From Actinoplanes sp. L3-i22 (GTDB lineage Bacteria; Actinomycetota; Actinomycetes; Mycobacteriales; Micromonosporaceae): a stretch of DNA of 64,000 nucleotides. This document shows positions 24,404-32,500 of the stretch, piece by piece; position 1 is the first letter of the stretch, and the number at the start of each line of letters is the position of its first letter. Under the pieces are notes generated by a model that worked only from the letters and a program-made list of their open reading frames with translations, made no database searches and was not told where the DNA came from. The position numbers and the translations under genes are program-made. The stretch lies in NCBI RefSeq assembly GCF_019704555.1, contig NZ_AP024745.1:9573501-9637500 (forward strand). The letters are read 5' to 3'.

Positions 24404-25426
24404 ATGACCGAGCGGGTGTTCGTCGTCGTCGCCTACGACGGGGCGGAGCTGCTCGACATCGCCTGCGTCACGTCGGCGCTGGACATCGCGAACCGGATCG
24501 GCGCCGACCCGCCGTACCGGACCGTCCTGGCCACGCTCGGGCGGCGGCCGATCGCCTGCGACTCCGGGCTGCGGCTGGAGGCCGGCGCCGAGCTCGAACG
24601 GGTCAACGAGCGGCTGGACACGCTGCTGGTCACCGGCGGGAACGGGCACGAGCGGGCGGCGGCCAGCCGGCACCTGATCGGGCACGTGCGGCGGCTAGCC
24701 CCGCTGGCCCGCCGGGTCGCGTCGGTCTGCACCGGCTCGACCGTGCTGGCCGAGGCCGGGCTGCTCGACGGGCGCCGCGCCACCACCCACTGGAGATACG
24801 CGGCCACGCTGGCCGGCCGCTACCCCGAGGTGCTCGTCGACGCGGAGCCGGTGTGGATCCGGGACGGTCACGTGACCACCTCCGGGGGCGTGACCAGCGC
24901 GCTCGACCTGGCGCTCGCGTTCATCGAGGAGGACAACGGGCCGGCGGTCTCCCGCGGGGTGGCCCTGGGCACGGTCGCCTACCTGCAGCGGCCCGGCGGG
25001 CAGGCGCAGATCAGCATGTTCCTGGCCCGGCGCGGGGCCGACGACTTCGTGGTGCGCCGGGCCACCGACCACATCGCCGGGCACCTCACCGACGACCTGA
25101 CCACGGGTGCGCTGGCCCACCGGTTCGGGGTCAGCGAGCGGCACCTGGCCCGGCTGTTCCATACGTATGTGCAGCTCACGCCCGCTCAGTACGTGCGCCG
25201 GGCGCGCACCGAGGCGGCCGCGCACCTGCTCACCGCGACCCCGCTGCCGCTGTCCGCGGTCGCCCGGCGCTGCGGTTTCGGCTCGACGGAGTCGCTGCGG
25301 CAGGCCTTCCAGGACCGCTACGACATGCCCCCGTCGCGGTACCGGTCCGCGCGCGGCGCCGATCCCAGGGATCCGGCACGGCTGCCCACGATTCCGGACC
25401 CGTCGGCGGCCGGGAGCGGCGGCTGA
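24404..25426 (+). CDS. AraC-family regulator with DJ-1/PfpI sensor domain
   Basis: A 340-residue protein. Residues 1-185 form a DJ-1/PfpI (class-I amidotransferase-like) domain with 'SVCTGSTVLAEAGLLDGRRAT' at the nucleophile elbow (Cys present). Residues about 215-315 form an AraC double helix-turn-helix ('LAHRFGVSERHLARLFHTYV' and 'SAVARRCGFGSTESLRQAFQ'). This layout is that of FtrA/CdhR/GlxA-type activators, which sense small metabolites. The likely target is the adjacent PfpI gene, 26 nt downstream. ATG at 24404. Confidence 0.9.
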   Translation: MTERVFVVVAYDGAELLDIACVTSALDIANRIGADPPYRTVLATLGRRPIACDSGLRLEAGAELERVNERLDTLLVTGGNGHERAAASRHLIGHVRRLAPLARRVASVCTGSTVLAEAGLLDGRRATTHWRYAATLAGRYPEVLVDAEPVWIRDGHVTTSGGVTSALDLALAFIEEDNGPAVSRGVALGTVAYLQRPGGQAQISMFLARRGADDFVVRRATDHIAGHLTDDLTTGALAHRFGVSERHLARLFHTYVQLTPAQYVRRARTEAAAHLLTATPLPLSAVARRCGFGSTESLRQAFQDRYDMPPSRYRSARGADPRDPARLPTIPDPSAAGSGG

Positions 25427-25452
25427 GCGCCGGCCCGGCCAGCATCGGCGGT

Positions 25453-26154
25453 ATGCAGATCGCCATCGTGCTCTATCCCGGCATGACCGCCCTGGACGCC
25501 ATCGGCCCGTACGAGATCCTGCGCTTCCTGCCGGACGCCGAGCTCCGCTTCGTCGGCGCGGAGCCGGGACCGCTGATGACCGACAGCAACGTGCTGGTCC
25601 TCGGCGTCACCCACAGCTTCGACGAGACGCCGAGCCCGGATCTGGTGCTGGTCCCCGGCTCCGGGCCGAACACCGCCACCGCGATGGCCGACCGGCAGCT
25701 GATCGCCTGGCTGCAGCGGGTGCACCCGACCACCACCTGGACCACCTCGGTCTGCTCCGGCGCGCTGATCCTGGCCGCGGCCGGCCTGCTCGACGGCAAG
25801 CCGGCGACCACGCACTGGCTGGCACAGGGCGCGCTCAAGGCGTTCGGCGCCGAGGCCCGCCGCGACGAGCGGATCGTCCGGGCCGGCCGGATCGTCACGG
25901 CCGCCGGTGTCTCCGCCGGGCTGGACCTGGCGCTGTGGCTGACCGGCGAGATCGCCGGGCGCGACCACGCCGAGACCATCCAGCTCTACATCGAGTACGA
26001 CCCGCGGCCGCCGTTCGACGCCGGCCACCCCACGAAGGCCCGTAGGGAGATCTTCGACCGCGCCGACAAGCTGGGCCGCGCCATCTCGATGTCCCCCGGC
26101 GAGTTCAAGGCCGTCGCCACGGTCGCCTGGCGCCGACTCCTCCAAAAGCAGTGA
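25453..26154 (+). CDS. DJ-1/PfpI family protein
   Basis: A 233-residue single-domain protein. The nucleophile elbow 'TSVCSGALILAAAGLLDGKPATTHW' contains the reactive Cys and the family His; 'LVPGSGPNT' precedes it. It resembles isonitrile-hydratase/ThiJ-type members and is about 40% alike by eye with the N-terminal domain of the AraC regulator directly upstream, so the pair probably arose by duplication. ATG at 25453. Enzymatic activity (hydratase, glyoxalase or amidase) is not determinable. Confidence 0.85.
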   Translation: MQIAIVLYPGMTALDAIGPYEILRFLPDAELRFVGAEPGPLMTDSNVLVLGVTHSFDETPSPDLVLVPGSGPNTATAMADRQLIAWLQRVHPTTTWTTSVCSGALILAAAGLLDGKPATTHWLAQGALKAFGAEARRDERIVRAGRIVTAAGVSAGLDLALWLTGEIAGRDHAETIQLYIEYDPRPPFDAGHPTKARREIFDRADKLGRAISMSPGEFKAVATVAWRRLLQKQ

Positions 26155-26171
26155 TCTTGGAACCGCAACCA

Positions 26172-26248
26172 CCCGCGGACGTCGCCCTTTCGGCCTGAGC
26201 GTTCAGGGCGCGCCAGCGCCCTGCTCAGGTCGGAAGGGTCCCCGCGGG
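26172..26248. terminator. Long imperfect stem-loop between convergent genes
   Basis: Outer arms CCCGCGG (26172-26178) / CCGCGGG (26242-26248), middle arms CCTGAG / CTCAGG and inner arms CAGGGCGC / GCGCCCTG enclose a GCCA loop. The structure can fold from either strand and probably ends transcription from both the PfpI gene and the M50-like gene, though no long U-tract is present. Confidence 0.6.
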
Positions 26249-26301
26249 AGCGACGATCAGTTATTGGCCGCAGCGTAGGCAAAAAAGATCTTGAAGTTGG
26301 G

Positions 26302-26973
26302 TTATCCCCAGATGCGGAGGAAGAAGTTGCCCAGGATATCCAGGATCAGCAGAATGCCCGGATAGCCGGTGGGGAACAGGCTGAAGACCAGCAGGAGCAC
26401 GACGCCGATGTTCTTGTCCTCGAACCAGAGGCGCATCCACTGCATGCCCGGGCCGGGCTTGCGCAGCGCGTTGTACATGATCCCGAAGCCGTCCAGCGGC
26501 GGGATCGGCACCAGCGCGAGCAGGCCGAACGCCAGCAGGCCGACGCCGAACGGCAGCAGGATCTCGGCGATCACCGAGCCGCTGACGCCGTGCAGCACCA
26601 TGCCGACGGTCAGGTACTGGAAGACGCTCGCGTCCGGCGTCGACAGCGCGAACGCCGCGACCAGCAGTTCGCCGGCGAGGATGCAGGCGACCGGGCCGGC
26701 GGCGAAGACCGCGGCGGCCCGGCCCCGGCCGCGCCAGCGCTGGACGTCGTCGACGGTGAGGGTCTTGCCCCAGCCCATCCCGCCGAGCGCGGCGCCGACC
26801 GCCCCGAACGGGTCGATGTCGTGGCGCAGGCTGGGCGCGAGGGGCTCGTTGCGTTCGGCCAGGCCGACGACGCGCGCGGTGAAACGGATGGCGACCGCGC
26901 GCAGCATCACACCGGACAGGAAGGAGACGACCAGCGCGACGAACGCGACCGGCGTCCCGAGCGCGAACAGCAC
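26302..26973 (-). CDS. Degenerate site-2 protease (M50) family protein
   Basis: A 223-residue protein with about five membrane helices. 'LVPIPPLDGFGIMYNAL' is the second M50 motif (NPxPPLDG, third zinc ligand Asp), and 'DIDPFGAVGAALGGMGWGKTL' matches the loop after the first helix of rhomboid-unrelated site-2 proteases. However, the first motif, normally HExxH, reads 'MLRAVAIRFTARVVG': the zinc His residues and the catalytic Glu are replaced. It is therefore probably not a protease. It lies 12 nt after the ParA-like gene, in its operon, hinting at a role as membrane partner. Confidence 0.8.
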   Translation of the reverse strand: MLFALGTPVAFVALVVSFLSGVMLRAVAIRFTARVVGLAERNEPLAPSLRHDIDPFGAVGAALGGMGWGKTLTVDDVQRWRGRGRAAAVFAAGPVACILAGELLVAAFALSTPDASVFQYLTVGMVLHGVSGSVIAEILLPFGVGLLAFGLLALVPIPPLDGFGIMYNALRKPGPGMQWMRLWFEDKNIGVVLLLVFSLFPTGYPGILLILDILGNFFLRIWG

Positions 26974-26985
26974 CGGGGTGGCGAC

Positions 26986-27918
26986 CTAACCTCGTTCTGC
27001 CTTGGCGGCGATGACCTCACGTGCGAGCTGACGGTAGTTCCGGGCGCCCGAGGACGCCGGGTCCAGCGTAGTGATCGGCGCGCCCGCGACGGTCGACTCC
27101 GGGAACTTCACCGTCTTCGTGATGACCGTCTGGTACACCTTGTCGCCGAACGCCTCGACGACCCGCTGCAGCACCTGGCGGCAGTGCGTGGTGCGGGAGT
27201 CGTACATCGTCGCCAGGATGCCCTCGAGCTCCAGGTCGAAGTTCAGCCGCTCGCGGACCTTGTCGATCGTGTCGAGCAGCAGGGCCACGCCGCGCAGCGA
27301 GAAGAACTCGCACTCCAGCGGGATCAGCACGGCGTTCGCGATGGTCAGCGCGTTGATCGCCAGCAGGCCCAGGGAGGGCTGGCAGTCGATCAGGATGAAG
27401 TCGTACTCCTTGCGGACCGAGCGCAGCGCGCGGGCCAGCGCCATCTCCCGCGCCACCTCGTTGACCAGCTGGATCTCGGCCGCGGAGAGGTCGATGTTGG
27501 CCGGCAGCAGGTGCAGGCCGTCGATGTCGGTCTTGATGATGACGTCCTCGGTGGAGACGTCGTCCTGCATCAGCAGGTTGTAGACGCTCAGGTCGAGGTT
27601 GTGCGGGTTCACGCCGAGGCCGACCGAGCAGGCGCCCTGCGGGTCGAAGTCGACGAGGAGCACCTTCCGCCCGTACTCCGCCAGGGCCGCGCCGAGGTTG
27701 ATCGTGGTGGTCGTCTTGCCGACGCCACCCTTCTGGTTCGCGAGCGCGATGATCCGCGCCGGGCCGTGCCGATCGGTCGGCATGGGCTCGGGGATCGGGC
27801 GGCGCATCGTGTACGCCGTGGGGTCGGCCGGACCCAGGTCGGCGCCGAGGTCGAGGGAGCTCTGCTGGTCACGGAGGACGGCAGTCCACGCCTCCGCACG
27901 CTGGCCGTGCCCTGACAT
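26986..27918 (-). CDS. ParA/Soj-family ATPase
   Basis: A 310-residue protein. After a 50-residue variable N-terminus comes the deviant Walker A 'NQKGGVGKTTTTINLG' (residues 61-76), 'VLLVDFDPQGACS' and 'FILIDCQPSLGLLAINAL' (Walker B region). This is a complete ParA-type ATPase. No parB follows; as in mycobacteria (position of Rv1708) this is the second ParA linked to scpAB and xerD rather than the origin parAB pair. It probably positions a cargo on the nucleoid or pole. Followed after 12 nt by the M50-like gene. Confidence 0.9.
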   Translation of the reverse strand: MSGHGQRAEAWTAVLRDQQSSLDLGADLGPADPTAYTMRRPIPEPMPTDRHGPARIIALANQKGGVGKTTTTINLGAALAEYGRKVLLVDFDPQGACSVGLGVNPHNLDLSVYNLLMQDDVSTEDVIIKTDIDGLHLLPANIDLSAAEIQLVNEVAREMALARALRSVRKEYDFILIDCQPSLGLLAINALTIANAVLIPLECEFFSLRGVALLLDTIDKVRERLNFDLELEGILATMYDSRTTHCRQVLQRVVEAFGDKVYQTVITKTVKFPESTVAGAPITTLDPASSGARNYRQLAREVIAAKAERG

Positions 27919-28031
27919 CGCCCTCGCCCCCTATCCGACTCGAAGTCGGAACCGAAGCCCGACTGTACGCCACCCACGCCGCACCATCGGGGTCAGCCGT
28001 TCGGCGTGTCGCACCTATGGATGCGTACCTT

Positions 28032-28952
28032 CTAACGAGCGCGTGGGTGAGAAGTCGCGTAGACCTCGCGCAGGCGCTCGACGGTCACCAGGGTATACAC
28101 CTGCGTCGTGGTGACCGAGGCGTGTCCCAGCAGTTCCTGCACCACGCGCACATCGGCGCCACCGTCGAGCAGATGCGTGGCGTAGGAGTGACGCAGCGTG
28201 TGCGGGCTGACCGCGTGCGGGCCGTCCACCGGGAGACCGGCCGCCCCGGCACACCGGTGCAGCACGGTCCACGCGCTCTGCCGGGACAGCCGGCCGCCGC
28301 GGGCGTTCAGGAAGATCGCCGGGGTGCCGCGACCGTTTTCGGACAGGGCCGGCCGGGCCCGGACGAGGTAGGTCTGCAGCGCGGTCCGGGCGTAGCCGCC
28401 GACCGGGACCAGCCGGGTCCGCCCGCCCTTGCCGCGCAGCAGCGCCGAGCTCTCCTCGGGCGAACCCAGCTCGAGGTCGTCGATGTCGGCGCCGACCGCC
28501 TCGGAGATCCGCGCCCCGGTGCCGTAGAGGAACTCCAGCAGCGCCCGGTCGCGCAGCCCCAGCGGCGTGTCCGCGGCCGGCACCGCGAGCAGCCGGTCGA
28601 CCTGGTCCACGTCGAGCGCCTTGGGCAGCCGCTTCGGCGGGGTCGGCGGGCGCACGTCCGCGGACACGTCGTGCGGGACCAGCCGCTCGCGGACCGCGAA
28701 CCGGTGCAGGCCGCGCACCGCGCTGATCGCCCGGGCCGCGGACGACGAGGCCAGGCCGCCGTCCCGCAGCGACGCGAGGTGCCCGGTCACGTCGGCCGGC
28801 CGCACCTGGGCCAGGTCGTCGATCCCGGCCGCGGTCAGTTGCTCAGCGTAACGATCAAGATCACGACGGTACGACGCGAGCGTGTTGCGGGACAGCCCGC
28901 GCTCCACCCCCAGATGATCGAGGTACGCGTTTATCGCCCGATCGAGTGTCAG
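28032..28952 (-). CDS. xerD: Tyrosine recombinase XerD, CTG start
   Basis: A 306-residue site-specific recombinase that resolves chromosome dimers at dif with XerC and FtsK. The N-terminal SAM-like core-binding domain spans residues 1-90. All catalytic residues are present: Arg in '[11 protein letters not shown]', Lys in '[11 protein letters not shown]', His/Arg in '[14 protein letters not shown]', His in '[11 protein letters not shown]' and Tyr in 'QVYTLVTV'. No ATG, GTG or TTG fits the start; the CTG at 28952 is preceded by GGAGG at 7 nt and overlaps the ald stop (CTGA). This makes a normal-length XerD and is the best start. Confidence 0.92.
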   Translation of the reverse strand: MTLDRAINAYLDHLGVERGLSRNTLASYRRDLDRYAEQLTAAGIDDLAQVRPADVTGHLASLRDGGLASSSAARAISAVRGLHRFAVRERLVPHDVSADVRPPTPPKRLPKALDVDQVDRLLAVPAADTPLGLRDRALLEFLYGTGARISEAVGADIDDLELGSPEESSALLRGKGGRTRLVPVGGYARTALQTYLVRARPALSENGRGTPAIFLNARGGRLSRQSAWTVLHRCAGAAGLPVDGPHAVSPHTLRHSYATHLLDGGADVRVVQELLGHASVTTTQVYTLVTVERLREVYATSHPRAR

Positions 28953-30064
28953 TTGAGCACCTCCGTCAGCGGTGTCACCGGCATACCGTGCGCCTCTCCC
29001 ACCGGCCCGTAGACCACCTGGCCGTCGTGCGTGTTCAACCCGGCGGCCAGCGCCCGGTCGTGGCGCAGCGCGGCCCGCCAGCCCCGGTTGGCCAGTTCCA
29101 GAGCGTACGGGAGAGTCACGTTGGTGAGCGCGTAGGTGCTGGTGTGCGGCACCGCCCCGGGCATGTTCGCGACGCAGTAGAACATCGATCCGTGCACCCG
29201 GTAGGTCGGGTCGTCGTGCGTCGTCGGGCGGGACGCCTCGAAGCAGCCGCCCTGGTCGATCGAGATGTCGACCAGCACGCTGCCCGGCTTCATCCGCTCG
29301 ACCAGGTCGTTCGAGATCAGCATCGGCGCCTTCGCCCCGGGCACCAGGACCGCCCCGACCACCAGGTCCGCGTCGAGCACGGCGCGTTCGATCTCGTACG
29401 CGTTGGAGGCGATCGTCTGCAGGTGGCCGCGGTAGTCCGCGTCGGCGGCGCGCAGCCGGGCGATGTTGCGGTCCAGCAGCATCACCTCGGCCTGCATGCC
29501 GAGCGCGATGGCGGCCGCGTTCATCCCGGAGACGCCGGCCCCGATCACCACCACCTTGGCCGCGTAGACTCCCGGCACCCCGCCCATCAGCACGCCGCGC
29601 CCGCCGCCCTGGCGCATCAGCTGGTACGCCCCGACCTGCGGCGCGAGCCGGCCGGCCACCTCGGACATCGGCGCGAGCAGCGGCAGCGAGCGGTCCGGCA
29701 GCTCGACCGTCTCGTACGCGATCCCGGTGATCCGCCGGTCGACGAGCGCGTCGGTGCACTCCTTGGACGCCGCCAGGTGCAGGTAGGTGAAGAGCACCTG
29801 ACCCTCGCGCATCCGGTGGTACTCGCTGGCCACCGGCTCCTTGACCTTGAGGATCAGGTCGCCCTCGGCCCACACGGCGTCACCGTCGGGCACGATCGTC
29901 GCCCCCGCGTCCCGGAAGTCCGTGTCGGTGATCGACGAGCCCATGCCGGCGGCGCTCTGCACGAACACCTCGTGCCCGGCGCGGGCGAACTCGAAGACCC
30001 CGGCCGGGGTGATCGCGACCCGGAACTCGTTGTTCTTGACCTCGCTGGGAATCCCGACCTTCAC
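28949..30064 (-). CDS. ald: Alanine dehydrogenase
   Basis: A 371-residue NAD-dependent enzyme, the family's usual length, that interconverts L-alanine with pyruvate and ammonia. The N-terminus '[20 protein letters not shown]' and the substrate loop '[12 protein letters not shown]' are conserved, and the nucleotide-binding Rossmann motif is '[18 protein letters not shown]'. It overlaps the xerD start by 4 nt, an unusual operon partner for xerD. It is divergent from the barstar fusion gene, 126 bp away. Confidence 0.95.
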   Translation of the reverse strand: MKVGIPSEVKNNEFRVAITPAGVFEFARAGHEVFVQSAAGMGSSITDTDFRDAGATIVPDGDAVWAEGDLILKVKEPVASEYHRMREGQVLFTYLHLAASKECTDALVDRRITGIAYETVELPDRSLPLLAPMSEVAGRLAPQVGAYQLMRQGGGRGVLMGGVPGVYAAKVVVIGAGVSGMNAAAIALGMQAEVMLLDRNIARLRAADADYRGHLQTIASNAYEIERAVLDADLVVGAVLVPGAKAPMLISNDLVERMKPGSVLVDISIDQGGCFEASRPTTHDDPTYRVHGSMFYCVANMPGAVPHTSTYALTNVTLPYALELANRGWRAALRHDRALAAGLNTHDGQVVYGPVGEAHGMPVTPLTEVLN

Positions 30065-30190
30065 ATCATTCTCCCTGCGTCACCGCGACGTTGCGCTGCG
30101 CGATATGTCCTTATCCGCCGCAGACTACCCCGGTTCATACGCACTGATCCCCATGTCCTCAACAGGACGACGAACCGGTACGGTCGCCGG

Positions 30191-31396
30191 ATGACCGGCT
30201 TTCCCTGGCTTCTCGTCGACCAGAACATCGACGACGGCGACGCGGTGGTGGCGGCGTGTGCCGACATCGACGGCCTGTTCGCCGACCCGGGTGAGCCGCC
30301 GGTCGAGCGGTACACGCTGCAGGGCTGCGCCCCGGCCGGCGCGCTGCGCGCGGCGTGCGACGGGTTCGGCGACCCCTGGCTGGGCAACATCGGCCTGGAG
30401 ACGATCCACCGGGCCGACTCGAAACATCCCCGCGAGTGCTGGGAGTGCACCGAGGAGTTGCTCGACCTGACCGTCACCGACGTGCGCCCGACCGGGTTCG
30501 GCGTCTTCGACGTCACCCTGGAGGGGCGGCTGCGAATAGACCCGGAACACCGCAAACGCCGCCGCGGGCCGGACCGGGCGCCGGAGGCCGACGGGTACGT
30601 GCTGACCGGCATCACCGGCGAGGGCGAGGAGAAGTTCGGCACCTGCCAGGAGGTGTCCGGGGTGTTCCGCCCGCGGCCCGAGCACCTGCCCCGGCCGGCC
30701 ACGCTGATCGGCTGCCGGCCCGAGCCGCGGCTGTCCCGGGCGATCGACGCGCTGCAGCGGGGCTCGGCCCGGCACCGGCGGATGATCATCGCGTCGATCT
30801 TCAGCGTCGCCGACGACGGCACCGCCACCCATATGCTGGACAGCGGGCTGGGCGCGGAGGTGTCGGAGGTCCGGCCGTCGGTGCTCGGCGACGGGCTGCT
30901 CGACGTGACGTTCGCCAGCACGTACGGGGACGCGATCAAAGGCGGTCGCCCGAGCGGGGCGCGGGAGATCTGGGACCACTGGCGGACCGGCCGGCCGGCC
31001 GAGACCGGGCTCTGGGCGGCCTACCCGGCGGCGCTGCGGCACGAGTGGGCCGGCGCGGCGCTCGCCCATCACCGGCCCGGGGCGGACCGGCCGTCCGGGA
31101 CGACGTACCACCTGGACGGGCGGCACGTCACCGACGAGGACGGGTTCTACTGCGCGATCGGCGAGGCGATCAACGGCCCCGGCGGGTACTTCGGGTGGAA
31201 CGCCGGCGCGCTGCACGACTGCCTGCTCGGGGACTGGGGTGCGGCGCCCGGGTTCCGGCTGGTCTGGCACGACTCGGCGGTGGCCCGCAAGCACCTGGTG
31301 CCCGGCTACGACCGGCGGGACTGGTGTCCGGCGGTGACCATGGAGCACCTGCTCGCCTGGCTCGCCGAGGACGGCGCCGAGGTGGAGCTTCTCTGA
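30191..31396 (+). CDS. Barstar-domain fusion protein
   Basis: A 401-residue protein. The C-terminal 100 residues are a barstar (barnase inhibitor) domain: 'TTYHLDGRHVTDEDGFYCAI' opens it and 'GEAINGPGGYFGWNAGALHD' with 'CLLGDW' forms its core. Residues 1-290 form a larger region with two related units, 'LTVTDVRPTGFGVFDVTLEG' and 'AEVSEVRPSVLGDGLLDVTF', and several Cys. Barstars neutralise RNases as immunity proteins; no barnase gene is visible in the window. The frame is open upstream, but the ATG at 30191 lies right after the divergent ald promoter region. Confidence 0.82.
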   Translation: MTGFPWLLVDQNIDDGDAVVAACADIDGLFADPGEPPVERYTLQGCAPAGALRAACDGFGDPWLGNIGLETIHRADSKHPRECWECTEELLDLTVTDVRPTGFGVFDVTLEGRLRIDPEHRKRRRGPDRAPEADGYVLTGITGEGEEKFGTCQEVSGVFRPRPEHLPRPATLIGCRPEPRLSRAIDALQRGSARHRRMIIASIFSVADDGTATHMLDSGLGAEVSEVRPSVLGDGLLDVTFASTYGDAIKGGRPSGAREIWDHWRTGRPAETGLWAAYPAALRHEWAGAALAHHRPGADRPSGTTYHLDGRHVTDEDGFYCAIGEAINGPGGYFGWNAGALHDCLLGDWGAAPGFRLVWHDSAVARKHLVPGYDRRDWCPAVTMEHLLAWLAEDGAEVELL

Positions 31397-31425
31397 CCGG
31401 AGAAGGTGGAACTTCTTTAGTTTTT
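31388..31425 (+). terminator. Terminator with alternative hairpin at barstar gene end
   Basis: AGAAG-gtggaa-CTTCT (31401-31416) followed by TTTAGTTTTT is a short Rho-independent terminator. Its left arm is also the right arm of a second hairpin, CTTCTC-tgaccg-GAGAAG (31388-31405), that contains the stop codon of the barstar gene. The two cannot form together. Confidence 0.55.
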
Positions 31426-31457
31426 GAAAACACTGAGGACGGTGTACGTTCTCGGCC

Positions 31458-32243
31458 ATGGCCGTCGATCTCAACACCGCCGTCCCGCACTCCGCCCGCA
31501 TCTACGACTACCTGCTGGGCGGCAAGGACAACTTCGCGGCGGACCGGGCCGCGGCCGCCGCGATCGTGAAGGCGTCCCCCAGCCTGCCGATCTCGATGCG
31601 CGCCAACCGCAACTACCTGGCCCGCGCGGCCCACTACCTCGCCGCCGACCTGGGCATCCGCCAGTTCCTGGACATCGGTGCCGGGCTGCCGACCTCGCCC
31701 AATCTGCACGAGGTGGTCCAGCGGGTGGACCCCACCGCGAAGATCGTCTACGTCGACAATGATCCGATCGTGCTGGTCCACGCGCGAGCGCTCCTCACCT
31801 CCACGCCGGAGGGGTCGACCACCTATCTGGACGCCGACCTGCTGGACGCCGACAAGATCATCAAGGCTTCCGAGGTACGGGCCCTGGACTTCAGCCGTCC
31901 GATTGCGATCAGTCTCATCGCGGTCCTGCAGTTCGTCACCGACGAGGCCGAGGCGCACCGGATCATCGACACCCTGATGGCCCGGCTCGCCCCCGGCAGC
32001 GCGCTCGCGATCTCCACCGTGACCGCGCACAACGAGCAGGCGGTGCAGGGGGCGAAGGCGTACACGGCCCGTGGCATCCCGGCCAAGCCGCGCACCGACG
32101 ACGAGGTGGCCGCGCTCTTCCGCGGCCTGGACCTGGTCGAGCCGGGCGTCCAGCTGGTCCACCGCTGGCGCCCCGACCCGGCCGCCACCGCCGTCGACGA
32201 CCTGCACGTCCAGATGTCCGGCGGCGTCGCCGTCAAGCGCTGA
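31458..32243 (+). CDS. SAM-dependent methyltransferase (DUF574 type)
   Basis: A 261-residue protein. The start 'NTAVPHSARIYDYLLGGKDNF' is the hallmark of the actinobacterial methyltransferase family Methyltransf_19 (formerly DUF574). The SAM-binding site is 'QFLDIGAGLPTSPNLHEV' with the acidic 'VYVDNDPIVLVHARALL'. Substrates are unknown in most members, which are abundant in streptomycetes and relatives. A possible TTGAAA (31424) / TACGTT (31445) promoter precedes it with a short 15-nt spacer and no Shine-Dalgarno. Confidence 0.88.
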   Translation: MAVDLNTAVPHSARIYDYLLGGKDNFAADRAAAAAIVKASPSLPISMRANRNYLARAAHYLAADLGIRQFLDIGAGLPTSPNLHEVVQRVDPTAKIVYVDNDPIVLVHARALLTSTPEGSTTYLDADLLDADKIIKASEVRALDFSRPIAISLIAVLQFVTDEAEAHRIIDTLMARLAPGSALAISTVTAHNEQAVQGAKAYTARGIPAKPRTDDEVAALFRGLDLVEPGVQLVHRWRPDPAATAVDDLHVQMSGGVAVKR

Positions 32244-32257
32244 CGGGTTCCCCGGCC

Positions 32258-32500
32258 GTGGACGCCGAGCTGGCGTGGGACCTCAACGACAGCCTGTTCG
32301 TCGGGCCGTGGGCCGTGCGGGTCAGCGCCGACGGCACCCACGCGACGCTGGCCGACCCGGGCACCCTCGCGGACCTGCGGGAGATCCACGGCTGGGATCC
32401 GGTGTTCACCCTGCGCCATCCGGACGGCACCCGGCGGCCGGTACTGCTGGGGCGCCCGGCCGACGACGGCACCTTCCTCGTGACCGACCTGGGCACCTAG
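32258..32500 (+). CDS. Small hypothetical protein, 80 residues
   Basis: GTG start 14 nt after the methyltransferase stop, so probably the same operon. The short soluble protein begins 'MDAELAWDLNDSLFVGPWAV' and contains 'PVFTLRHPDGTRRPVLLGRP'. No family recognised. Codon use is normal for the region. Its stop shares the sequence CTAG with the convergent cellulase stop. Confidence 0.6.
   Translation: MDAELAWDLNDSLFVGPWAVRVSADGTHATLADPGTLADLREIHGWDPVFTLRHPDGTRRPVLLGRPADDGTFLVTDLGT

Noticed and set aside
26986..27918. Chromosomal origin parAB locus
   Set aside because: There is no parB, no parS-like palindrome and no rnpA/gidB neighbours; this is the second ParA of the scpAB-xerD locus.
28032..28952. 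Integrase of a mobile element
   Set aside because: The tyrosine recombinase has XerD length and the conserved Rv1701-type position, with no att-like repeats or phage genes.
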